This document shows, piece by piece, positions 34,247-42,154 of a stretch of DNA of 64,000 bases. Source of the stretch: Paraburkholderia phytofirmans OLGA172 (GTDB lineage: Bacteria > Pseudomonadota > Gammaproteobacteria > Burkholderiales > Burkholderiaceae); assembly GCF_001634365.1 (NCBI RefSeq), contig NZ_CP014578.1, positions 1,798,001-1,862,000 on the forward strand, written 5' to 3'. A program made the translations under genes and the position numbers. Below the pieces are notes generated by a model. It made no database searches, was not told the origin of the DNA, and saw nothing but the letters and a program-made list of their open reading frames with translations. How positions within the stretch are numbered: position 1 is the stretch's first letter; every line of letters starts with the position of its first letter.

Positions 34247-35110
34247 TCACTCGCGAAATGCCGACGGTTGACCGCGCCGCAAACGCGCTTCGAGTGCGTC
34301 GAGTGAACGATTGATCGCGTAACCGATGGCGCCGACAACGACCACCGATGCCATCACCAGGTCGAGCTGAAACAGTTGCCGGCCGTAGACGATCAGATAG
34401 CCGAGCCCTTCGGACGACGCCACCAGTTCGACAACCACTAGCGCAAGCCAGGCTTTGGTGAACGCGAGCCGCACGCCGGTGGCGAGCGTCGGCACCGCAG
34501 CGGGCAGCACGAGGTAGACGATCCGCTGCCAGCCGTTGTATTCGAATACGCGCGCGACTTCATCGAGCGAAGCGGGCGTTTGCCTGAATCCTTGCAGCGT
34601 GCTCAACGTGACCGGAACAAGCGCGGCATGCGCGATCAGGATGTATTTGAGCGGCTCCCCAACGCCTACGAGCAGCAGCAGAAACGGCAGCCAACCGAGT
34701 ACCGGAATCTGCACGAGCGCATTGAAGCTCGGCAACACGTAGGCTTCGAAGGTGCGCGACAGACCGAGCGTGGCGCCGAGCACAAAACCGAGCAAGGTGC
34801 CCGCAGCGAAGCCGAGCAGCACGCGTTGCAAACTGATCAGCGTGTTGCTGGCGAGATCGCCGCTTTTCGCCAGTTCGACGAAGGTGTCGAACACGCGCTC
34901 GGGCGGTGGCAGGATCTGCGGCGCGATCCAGCCGCGCTCGCAACCCGTTGCCCATATGGCGAGCAGGACAGCGGGCAATACCCACGGCGCGAGGTGCCAG
35001 GCGAGCGCGCGCAATCGCGCATTGCGATAGAGCGGCGTCGCTCGGACCTCAGGCGCCGCGGCAGCGTGGCCGAGCCTTTCGCTCTCGGCCGGGAGTACGG
35101 ATTCGCTCAT
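34247..35110 (-). CDS. ABC transporter permease, sulfonate type (first permease)
   Basis: 287 residues, about six membrane helices, with the EAA-type cytoplasmic loop (TLQGFRQTPASLDEVARVFE). Start ATG at 35110 with CAGGAG upstream. It lies 20 bases after the binding-protein gene. It is clearly related to, but not a copy of, the second permease. Confidence 0.88.
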   Translation of the reverse strand: MSESVLPAESERLGHAAAAPEVRATPLYRNARLRALAWHLAPWVLPAVLLAIWATGCERGWIAPQILPPPERVFDTFVELAKSGDLASNTLISLQRVLLGFAAGTLLGFVLGATLGLSRTFEAYVLPSFNALVQIPVLGWLPFLLLLVGVGEPLKYILIAHAALVPVTLSTLQGFRQTPASLDEVARVFEYNGWQRIVYLVLPAAVPTLATGVRLAFTKAWLALVVVELVASSEGLGYLIVYGRQLFQLDLVMASVVVVGAIGYAINRSLDALEARLRRGQPSAFRE

Positions 35111-35130
35111 CGTGATCGCTCCTGTGTTAG

Positions 35131-36198
35131 CTAGCTGAGCGGTTTGCCGGCGGCGTCGTAGCGCGTCCAGTAGTGGTCGAGTTTCTGGGCGCGCAGCGCG
35201 TTGTCGAGATACTTCGTTTCGAACCAGCCGTCGACCTGGACCGGCTGACGGATCAGTTTGAGTTTCAGTGCGTCCGCCGCGACCGCTTTATAGCGCGCGA
35301 CGATGAACGGGTCGATTAACGGCGAATTGCGGTCCTTCAGACTTTGATTCGCGAACTCGGCCTGCCACGAGGAATAGGGCACGCCGCTTTTAGCCCACAG
35401 CTTGAAGAGCGCATCGCGGTTCGCTTCATCCGACGACCATTGCGAGCCCTGGACGAACACGTTGACGACGCGTTGCACGATATCCGGATGCGCGTGGTCG
35501 AAATCGTCGAGTACCAGCAGATGCGATTGACGGGTGAATTGCGGCCCATCGTTCTGCGATTCGTAGACGACTTTCGCCAGCCCCTGGTCGCGCAGCTTGT
35601 ACACGTGGTAATCGTTGACCGATGCGTCGATCCCCTTGGACGCCAGTGCGGCGAGCGAGCTGGCGGTGTCGAGATTGATCACGCGCAGATCGCGCTCGTC
35701 GAGCTGATTGGCGGCAAGCGCGTTGTCGGCGACCAGTTGCAGATTGGTGCCGCGAAAGATGGATACGCGACGGCCTTTGAGGTCTTTGATCGAACGCACG
35801 TCCGAATCCGGAGGGACGGCAACCTTGATGCCGGTGCGCACGCCCGAGGCGAGTAGAAGATGAGTCTTCAGGCCATTGGCGCGGGCCAGTACAGCGGGCA
35901 GATCGCCCTGAAAGGCGAAGTCGAGCGCGTTGTCGGCGATCGCTTCGTTGACCGCGGGGCCGGCGCCTTTGAAGAACAGCCATTCGACCTTGATGCCGTC
36001 GGCGGCGAATTCCTTTTCCAGCGACTGCTGCAATTGCACGGTAGCCGCAGGCGACCCGCCGAAAGAAGGGGGATCGCCGGTACCTTGTTGTGCGACGCCG
36101 ATGCGAATCACCGCGGGCTTATCGGCATACGCGTGAACCGCGGCGAACGACAGGGCCGCCACGGCGACGAAAGATTTCAGCAGACGAAAATAGCGCAT
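35131..36198 (-). CDS. ABC transporter periplasmic binding protein, sulfonate/sulfate-ester type
   Basis: 355 residues. A signal peptide (FVAVAALSFAAVHAYADK) leads to a type II periplasmic-binding fold with IRIGVAQQGTGDPPSFGG at the mature N-terminus and DLKGRRVSIFRGTNLQLV in the first lobe. It is similar to the SsuA/AtsR class. First gene of the five-gene minus-strand operon. The start at 36198 is chosen because it places the signal sequence at the N-terminus; the frame stays open to 36261. The spacer 36199-36486 contains no gene; a cysteine/sulfur-responsive promoter would be expected there but I could not assign one. Confidence 0.87.
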   Translation of the reverse strand: MRYFRLLKSFVAVAALSFAAVHAYADKPAVIRIGVAQQGTGDPPSFGGSPAATVQLQQSLEKEFAADGIKVEWLFFKGAGPAVNEAIADNALDFAFQGDLPAVLARANGLKTHLLLASGVRTGIKVAVPPDSDVRSIKDLKGRRVSIFRGTNLQLVADNALAANQLDERDLRVINLDTASSLAALASKGIDASVNDYHVYKLRDQGLAKVVYESQNDGPQFTRQSHLLVLDDFDHAHPDIVQRVVNVFVQGSQWSSDEANRDALFKLWAKSGVPYSSWQAEFANQSLKDRNSPLIDPFIVARYKAVAADALKLKLIRQPVQVDGWFETKYLDNALRAQKLDHYWTRYDAAGKPLS

Positions 36199-36486
36199 GC
36201 GGCAATACCAGTCGAGGGAAGGAATGGGGTGCAAATGCTCAGGTAGACCAATAGCTGGCACTACACGTTAGATTCGCAAGCGCTCGAATCCAACCAATCA
36301 TTGCTGATAAGAAAATCTGCAGGAGTTCGAACCTGCTGCCTGGCTTGCTATGGCGTTCGACATGCAGGTTCGGCGGGGTAACGGTTAGCGCGATCTTTCT
36401 CGTACGCAGCCGCTATACAATAATGTCGCCGCCACATTGTTAATGGTCGCTTGAAACGGGACCGGAATTCGAGGCATAAGGATCCA

Positions 36487-36906
36487 ATGAATCCATCGGA
36501 AAGCATTGACCAACTGATCGCAGGCATCACAGACTGGCGTGGCAAAACGTTCGCCAGCATCCGCAAGGCCATCCTTGAGGCCGACCCGGAGATCATCGAG
36601 GAATGGAAGTGGATGGGAAGCCCGGTGTGGTCTCGCGACGGAATGATTGCGGTCGCCAACGCCCACAAAGGGAAGGTGAAGCTGACCTTCGCCCACGGGG
36701 CGAATCTCCCGGATCCCGACAGGCTCTTCAACGCGGGTCTCGAAGGCAACGCGAGACGGGCGATCGATTTTTTCGAGAGCGATAAGATTAATGAGCGTGC
36801 GCTAAAGAATCTCGTCCGTGCCGCTATCGAACACAATCAGACCAAGTTGAAGAAGAACGCGCCGGCGAGTGCCCGAGCGAAAGTGCCTAGTAGGAAAGAG
36901 ACGTGA
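36487..36906 (+). CDS. DUF1801-domain protein
   Basis: 139 residues, with the typical DUF1801/YdhG-like features: SIDQLIAGITDWRGKTFASI, EEWKWMGSPVWSRDG near the middle and GKVKLTFAHGANLPDPDRLF. The function of the family is unknown. The C-terminus is Lys/Ala-rich. An imperfect inverted repeat (TACAATAATGT...ACATTGTTA, 36416-36441) lies about 50 bases upstream and may be regulatory. Confidence 0.78.
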   Translation: MNPSESIDQLIAGITDWRGKTFASIRKAILEADPEIIEEWKWMGSPVWSRDGMIAVANAHKGKVKLTFAHGANLPDPDRLFNAGLEGNARRAIDFFESDKINERALKNLVRAAIEHNQTKLKKNAPASARAKVPSRKET

Positions 36907-36995
36907 AGCTGTAGCGCTATCGTTTTTTGCTCGCGCATTTTCGCGTCGAGATATTGCCTGGTATCGCCTCGATGCATCCAGCGATCGAGCGTTTT

Positions 36996-37376
36996 TCAGC
37001 GCGACAGCAACGAAACAGTTGCGATGCCGAGGATAGTCATCACGAGCGAAGCCGTCACGTGAATGACGATCTCGCCTGCCGCCCAGCCGAGCCGGCCGTC
37101 CTGCAAGCGCTGCACGACTTCCGCCGAGAACGTCGAGAACGTCGACAGGCCGCCCATCAAACCCGTGATAACGAAGAGCCGCCATTCGGGTGCGATCTGC
37201 GGCGCCCGCGCGAACCCCGCGACCGCGACGCCGATCACGTAGCCGGCGATCACGTTAGCGGCGAAGGTGCCGAGCGGCAGACCCGTGAACAGGCCGTTCA
37301 GACGGATACCGAGAAACCAGCGGAACAGCGAACCGAGTGCGCCGCCAATGCCGACCGCGAGAATGGACAGATACAT
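36996..37376 (-). CDS. crcB: Fluoride ion exporter CrcB
   Basis: 126 residues, four membrane helices. The family signature is complete: [32 protein letters not shown], and [17 protein letters not shown], whose Phe and Ser/Thr residues line the fluoride path. CrcB/Fluc dimers let toxic fluoride leave the cell. The start at 37376 (MYLSILAVG) is set by the family; the frame continues upstream into the riboswitch leader and should not be used. DUF190, a frequent fluoride partner, is divergent about 300 bases away. Confidence 0.93.
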   Translation of the reverse strand: MYLSILAVGIGGALGSLFRWFLGIRLNGLFTGLPLGTFAANVIAGYVIGVAVAGFARAPQIAPEWRLFVITGLMGGLSTFSTFSAEVVQRLQDGRLGWAAGEIVIHVTASLVMTILGIATVSLLSR

Positions 37377-37463
37377 GCAAAAGTACTCTGGCGTAGCCAA
37401 AAAGGTCGACAAACCGGGCTCAAGCGGGAGGCGCGATGCCGCGTCCGCAGTTGTCCGGGCGAA

Positions 37464-37520
37464 GCAGGCATCACCAGCCATCAAGGGCGGCGAATGGAGC
37501 ATGTGGAGAATGCCATCCCC
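37464..37520 (-). promoter_or_regulatory. Fluoride riboswitch (crcB motif)
   Basis: Read on the minus strand from 37520: GGGGATGGCATTCTCC, a short loop, a GCCGCCC element, then GGCTGGTGATGCCTGC ending at 37464. This matches the crcB RNA pattern GGnGATGGCATTCnCC ... GCTGATGATGCCT(A)C as I recall it from the Pseudomonas syringae fluoride aptamer. It lies about 90 bases upstream of the crcB start on the coding strand, where binding of fluoride would switch expression on. Confidence 0.85.
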
Positions 37521-37672
37521 AGCGCGCAAGTCTAGCATCGGCGGGGCATTGGGGCCAGGTGAGCGCAGTTGCGGCGCGCGTGCGGGCGGCATGGCTTGGG
37601 GCGTGATCTAGAATAAACAGAGGGCCTGCGAGCGTTTGCCGTGGGTTTATTGCAACCGCGCGGGAGGCCGAC

Positions 37673-38020
37673 ATGACGAAGGGCTGCCAGCTTACGTTCT
37701 ATACCGAGAAGAACCGGCGCCACGGCCATCAAACGGTCGTGGAATGTTTGCTGTCGATCGCGAAGCTCGTCGGCATCCATGGCGCGACTGTCGTGGCGGC
37801 GGCCGAAGGGGTCGGCCACGCGGGCGCGCGGCATGCAGCGCGCTTCTTCGAGCTGGCGGATCAACCGCAGCAGGTGATTTTCGCGGTCACTGAAGGGGAG
37901 GCGGAAGCCTTGCTCGAGGCGGTGCGCGCGGGCAGCGTCCCAGTGTTCTACACGCGTTGCCCGATCGAATTCGGCCTGATCGGCGAGCACGGGGACGCGA
38001 AACATCCGGCGCGCCGCTAA
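37673..38020 (+). CDS. DUF190-domain protein, probable fluoride-resistance partner
   Basis: 115 residues. Family features are TFYTEKNRRHGHQTVVECLL, GATVVAAAEGVGHAG and VPVFYTRCPIEFGLI. DUF190 proteins have a PII-like fold and are very often encoded with crcB, so a role in fluoride tolerance is likely. Here the gene is divergent from crcB and has no second riboswitch visible in its own leader. RBS GGGAGG upstream of the ATG at 37673. Confidence 0.82.
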   Translation: MTKGCQLTFYTEKNRRHGHQTVVECLLSIAKLVGIHGATVVAAAEGVGHAGARHAARFFELADQPQQVIFAVTEGEAEALLEAVRAGSVPVFYTRCPIEFGLIGEHGDAKHPARR

Positions 38021-38032
38021 CCCTGTTTTCGG

Positions 38033-38284
38033 CTAATCCTTCAGCCGACGCGTTCGCGCTGCAGCGTCGCCGTTGTGCGCGGCCAGCGACTCGGCGCTGC
38101 CGAAGAATTGCATGCCATAGGCAATCGTGTAGCCGATGAAGAAATACGCGATCGTCGAGACCGAGAAGTCCAGCAGAATTTTGACCAGCGCATTGACCTG
38201 ATTCTTTTTGCGTACCGTGCCGAGTTCGAGAAACCCGAATCCCGCACGCATGGCCAGCACCATGGCGCCGCCCAGCCATAGGCA
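38033..38284 (-). pseudogene. Truncated ammonium transporter (Amt) fragment
   Basis: The minus frame gives LWLGGAMVLAMRAGFGFLEL, then GTVRKKNQVNALVKILLDFS and YFFIGYTIAYGMQFFG, a clean match to the first two or three membrane segments of a ~400-residue ammonium transporter. It has no start codon in the right place, and after SAESLAAHNG the frame diverges and ends within 15 residues. Only about 80 residues are left. The conservation that remains suggests a recent loss. Confidence 0.75.
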
Positions 38285-38472
38285 AAATATTCGCTTTTGT
38301 TTACGTTTAATTCAAAAGCCTGACGTTATATGCGCATTCGTTGTGCGCGGCTCCGAATTTGACGGCAGATGCGCGGTCCGCGGCGCTTCGTCTTTGTCTT
38401 CCTGCGCAAACGCCGACATAATGTGCCGTCCCCGTGCACGATCTGCCGGCCATCGACCTCCAATGCGTACGC

Positions 38473-40245
38473 ATGAGACTGACCACCAAAGGCCTGTTGC
38501 TGATCGCAATTCCGGCCCTCTTCGAACTGGCGCTGCTGTCCGGCCTGGTCAAAGCGCAGTCCGACGCGGCGCAAGCCGAGCGGTGGGCCATCCATAGCGA
38601 AGACGTGCTGCGCGAGACCACCGCGATTCTCGATCCGGTGCTGGGTGAGTCCGTGGCGCTGCGTGGCGCGGTGCTCGCCAACGATACCCGCTTTACGACG
38701 CCGGTCACATTGTGGATGGACGTCGACCGTCGCATCGATCAACTGGCCGAGCTGGTTGCCGACAACCCGGCGCAAGTCGAGCGCGTGGCGCAGGTGCGCG
38801 AGGCGGTGCAGGGGTATCGCCAATGGTCGGACCGCGTTCAGGACATGCTGCATTCGGGGCGGCGGCGCGATCTGCTCGATCGCTTCCGCGAACTGGCCCA
38901 GGCCGACGTGCTCGATCGCTTCCGTCAGCAGGTGACGGCGTTTCAGACCGAAGAGCGGCGCCTCGACACGTTGCGCTCGAATGCTGCCGACGCCGCGCGT
39001 GAACAGCAACAGACGCTGGTCGTCGCGGCGGTGTTCGGCTCCCTGCTGTTCGTTGCGCTGGCCGTCTGGTTGTACACGCGCGGCGTGCGCGGCCGGCTCG
39101 CGCTGCTGTCCGATAACGCCGGGCGCCTCGCGGGCAACGAGCCGCTGGCGCCGATCGGCCCGGGCGGCGACGAAATCGCCCGGCTCGATCTGACCTTGCA
39201 TGAAACGAGCCGGCGCCTGCTCGAAGCTGAGCGCATCCAGGCGCGCTTCCAGTCCGATCTCGCGCGTCGCACCGGTGAGCTGGCGCGCATCAACGAGACC
39301 TTGCGGCAACAGACCCAGGAAAACGAAATGTTTATCTACAGCGTGTCGCACGACCTGCGTGCGCCGTTGGTGAATCTGCAAGGCTTCTCGAAAGAACTGA
39401 CCCGCGCCTGCGACGAATTGCGCGCAGTGCTGCGCCAGTCTTCGCTCGCGGCGGAACCGCGGCAACGCATCGAACGGGTGGTGGACGAGGATATCGGCGA
39501 GGCGCTGCACTTCCTGCAGACGGCCGTGCTGCGGGCGTCTCATATCATCGACGCGTTATTGCGGCTGTCGCGCGTCGGCCGTGTCGAGTACCGGCGGCAA
39601 AAGGTCGAGGTGCGCGATATCGTGCCGCGCGTGGTCGATGCCATGCAAGGGTCGATCCGGGCGCGCCGGGCACATGTGATCGTCGACGAATTGCCGGCGG
39701 TGTGGGGCGACCCGACCGCGCTTGAGCAGGTGTTCGCGAACCTGATCGGCAATGCCGTCAATTATCTGGACCCGGCGCGCGAAGGCCAGATCGAAATTGG
39801 GACGACACCGGCGCCGCCGGGCGTGCATTCGCTACGGATTTTCTACGTGCGGGACAATGGCCTGGGCATTCCGGCGGTCGCGCTGCCGCGGCTTTTCAAC
39901 GCGTTCCAGCGGCTGCATGGCAATGTGGTGGCGGGGGAGGGTATCGGCCTTGCGCTTGTGCGGCGCGTGGTGGAGCGGCACGGCGGGCGCGTGTGGGCAG
40001 AGTCGAAAGAGGGTTTGGGCACGACGTTTTATCTGTCACTGCCCGAAGCGGAGGCGCGGACGGCGCAACGGGCTGTCGAAACGCATGTCATGCCGGCTGA
40101 TGGTGTTCCGGCGGTTCGTGGCGCGCGCGAAGTGCGCGCGGCCCCTGGTGATCGTGATGGCCCTGACCTGAACGGCGGTGCGGCGGCGCATGCCGCCAAT
40201 GCTGCCGATGCCGCCGATGCCGCGCCCGGCATCAATACGCGGTAA
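38473..40245 (+). CDS. CHASE3-containing membrane sensor histidine kinase
   Basis: About 590 residues from the ATG at 38473 (MRLTTKGLLLIAIP). Two membrane helices bracket a periplasmic CHASE3-type sensor (about residues 30-190); a HAMP-like linker, a coiled coil, the H-box with phospho-accepting H293 (SVSHDLRAPLVNLQGFSKEL) and a HATPase domain (DNGLGIP, GEGIGLALVRRVVERHGG) follow. The C-terminus ends in an Ala/Asp-rich tail (AAHAANAADAADAAPG) not needed for kinase function. No response-regulator gene is adjacent, so it is an orphan in this window. Its last 14 bases overlap the convergent small membrane gene. Confidence 0.88.
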   Translation: MRLTTKGLLLIAIPALFELALLSGLVKAQSDAAQAERWAIHSEDVLRETTAILDPVLGESVALRGAVLANDTRFTTPVTLWMDVDRRIDQLAELVADNPAQVERVAQVREAVQGYRQWSDRVQDMLHSGRRRDLLDRFRELAQADVLDRFRQQVTAFQTEERRLDTLRSNAADAAREQQQTLVVAAVFGSLLFVALAVWLYTRGVRGRLALLSDNAGRLAGNEPLAPIGPGGDEIARLDLTLHETSRRLLEAERIQARFQSDLARRTGELARINETLRQQTQENEMFIYSVSHDLRAPLVNLQGFSKELTRACDELRAVLRQSSLAAEPRQRIERVVDEDIGEALHFLQTAVLRASHIIDALLRLSRVGRVEYRRQKVEVRDIVPRVVDAMQGSIRARRAHVIVDELPAVWGDPTALEQVFANLIGNAVNYLDPAREGQIEIGTTPAPPGVHSLRIFYVRDNGLGIPAVALPRLFNAFQRLHGNVVAGEGIGLALVRRVVERHGGRVWAESKEGLGTTFYLSLPEAEARTAQRAVETHVMPADGVPAVRGAREVRAAPGDRDGPDLNGGAAAHAANAADAADAAPGINTR

Positions 40246-40558
40246 AGAGCCGGCGCGGCTTGAGCAGTTTGCTGCCGCGAATCGACCAGTAGCAGCCGCA
40301 GGCGAGCAGGACCGCAACGCCGGTCAGCGCCTCGAGCGGCGCCGGGTGCAAGCCGGGCAGGCCGTCCAGCACGAACAGCCCGCGCGCGACGATCAACAGC
40401 GCCGCCCACAACGAGCACGCCGCTTGCGCCAGCATGCGCGCGCCGGCCAGGCGTCGCGCGCGGTTTTCTCTCGACCAGCCGGTCGGCGTGCGGGCGCAGA
40501 AAAAAACAATTGCCATCAGCGTGACGGCGAGAATGACGATCCAATCAGTCAGTTCCAT
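40232..40558 (-). CDS. Small membrane protein of unknown function
   Basis: 108 residues starting MELTDWIVILAVTLMAIVFF, with three to four hydrophobic helices. The start is supported by GGGAGC a few bases upstream on its strand. I recognise no family. It overlaps the histidine-kinase gene tail-to-tail by 14 bases. Confidence 0.6.
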   Translation of the reverse strand: MELTDWIVILAVTLMAIVFFCARTPTGWSRENRARRLAGARMLAQAACSLWAALLIVARGLFVLDGLPGLHPAPLEALTGVAVLLACGCYWSIRGSKLLKPRRLFTAY

Positions 40559-40686
40559 CGAAAAGGCTCCCAAGTCAACCGGCGACTATAGGAAAGCCTT
40601 GCGCTGTGAACTATCGGACTAGTCTCAAATGCGAATGTGTTTTGGCGAGCGCGTATTGCCGCGAAGGCAAGGCGCTCGCCTTGGGA

Positions 40687-41268
40687 TCAGAGTTCGATTC
40701 GCGTGCCGAGCAACACGAGGAATTGACGCAGCCACTCGGGGTGAGCCGGCCATGCGGGGGCGGTGACGAAATTGGCGTCGGTGATCGCCGCGTCGACTGG
40801 AATGTCGGCATACTCGCCGCCGGCCAGCTTCACTTCGGGCGCGCAGGCCGGGTAGGCGGAAATGCGTTTGCCGCGAATCACGTCGGCGGCAGCCAGCAGT
40901 TGCGCGGCGTGGCAGATCGCGGCGATCGGCTTGCCCGCTTCGGCGAACTGCCGCACGAGTTCGATCACCTTGTGATTGAGCCGCAGATACTCCGGCGCGC
41001 GGCCGCCTGCGATCGCCAACGCGTCGTATTGACGGGAATCGGCGTCGTCGAAGCTTGCGTTGAGCGTGAATTGGTGGCCCGGCTTTTCGGTGTAGGTCTG
41101 GTCGCCTTCGAAATCATGGATCGCGGTCTTGATCTTCTCGCCCGCTTTCTTGTTCGGACAGACCGCGTCGACCATATGGCCAACCGCCTGCAGTGCCTGA
41201 AACGGCACCATCGTTTCGTAATCCTCGGCGAAGTCGCCGGTCAGGAACAGAATCTTCTTTGCTGCCAT
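40687..41268 (-). CDS. DJ-1/PfpI-family protein
   Basis: 193 residues with the PfpI fold: [20 protein letters not shown] at the start, the glutamate in DYE, and the nucleophile elbow with the conserved Cys-His pair in [12 protein letters not shown]. Members are glyoxalase/deglycase or stress-related hydrolases. The ATG at 41268 has TGGAGG upstream; a longer frame adds seven residues. Single gene, no obvious operon. Confidence 0.87.
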   Translation of the reverse strand: MAAKKILFLTGDFAEDYETMVPFQALQAVGHMVDAVCPNKKAGEKIKTAIHDFEGDQTYTEKPGHQFTLNASFDDADSRQYDALAIAGGRAPEYLRLNHKVIELVRQFAEAGKPIAAICHAAQLLAAADVIRGKRISAYPACAPEVKLAGGEYADIPVDAAITDANFVTAPAWPAHPEWLRQFLVLLGTRIEL

Positions 41269-41405
41269 CGCATGCCTCCAATTGATCAACGGAACACAAC
41301 GAAACGCTCCGGGAGTCTACTCCAACGCGTTTGACAGAACCGCGACGGCGTATCATGGGCGCGTTTTCGCATGCGGAAGCCGCTCGGTGCGGCTCACACC
41401 CAGAC

Positions 41406-41885
41406 ATGACTTTATCTATACGTTCACCGTTGTTGCGCCGCGTCGCGGTTGTCGCCCTCGTGTTCGGCGGCCTCGCGGCTTGTCAGAAGAATGATGCATC
41501 GGCAGGGCAGGTCGCCGGCAAGCTCAACGATGCAGCGCAAGCCGCCGGTCAGAAGCTCGATCAGGCGGCCAGTTACGTTGACCAGCAGGTCGATGCGACC
41601 AAAGACGCCGCGCAGCGGAATCTGGAATCCGCTGCCTCCGCACCGTCGATCAAGATCGATCCCGCCGCGCTGGCATCGACCGCGCAAGCCAACCTGCAAG
41701 GCGCGGCGAGCGCCACGAATGCGCAACTCGGCAAGGCGGCGGCGCTGACTGGTCAGGGCCTCGAGACGGCCGGGCGCAAGCTGCAGGAGTGGTCGGCGCA
41801 GAGTTCGGCCTCGTCGGCTGGCGGGTCGGCTTCCGCGTCGGCGTCCAGCGATTCCGGCGACGCGCAAAAGCAGATGGACAAGTGA
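41406..41885 (+). CDS. Helical lipoprotein of unknown function
   Basis: 159 residues from the ATG at 41406. A lipoprotein signal (RRVAVVALVFGGLAAC, lipobox LAAC) precedes a long amphipathic Ala/Gln-rich helical region (AGKLNDAAQAAGQKLDQAAS, DQQVDATKDAAQRN) reminiscent of apolipoprotein or LEA-like repeats, then a Ser/Ala-rich tail. It is probably a periplasm-facing lipoprotein; its role is unknown. Confidence 0.68.
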   Translation: MTLSIRSPLLRRVAVVALVFGGLAACQKNDASAGQVAGKLNDAAQAAGQKLDQAASYVDQQVDATKDAAQRNLESAASAPSIKIDPAALASTAQANLQGAASATNAQLGKAAALTGQGLETAGRKLQEWSAQSSASSAGGSASASASSDSGDAQKQMDK

Positions 41886-42154
41886 GGTGGTGGCCCCTGC
41901 GGCCGCTCGGGTGACGAGGCCGGCTCGCCAATCGATGAATTCGCGCAAGCGTCCTAACAATCGGTTACGCATGTTCGGTCGCAGGCGGTAGAACTGCGGC
42001 TACACTGGCGTCTCCCGTTTTCTTACGGATCGCCATGCAGTCATGCCCAATGCGGCGTGAGCCAGGGGCCGCGCCGTCTAACGGCGGGCAACCGGCGACT
42101 CACGCAAGCTTTCATTTTTCTTCCAGTCATGTCGGATGCAACGCTCGACGCGGC

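Noticed and set aside
37560..37672. Second fluoride riboswitch for DUF190
   Set aside because: No GATGG...TGATG arrangement found on the plus strand before the DUF190 start.
38326..39543. 405-residue open frame antisense to the histidine kinase
   Set aside because: No domain recognisable; forward kinase motifs are complete.
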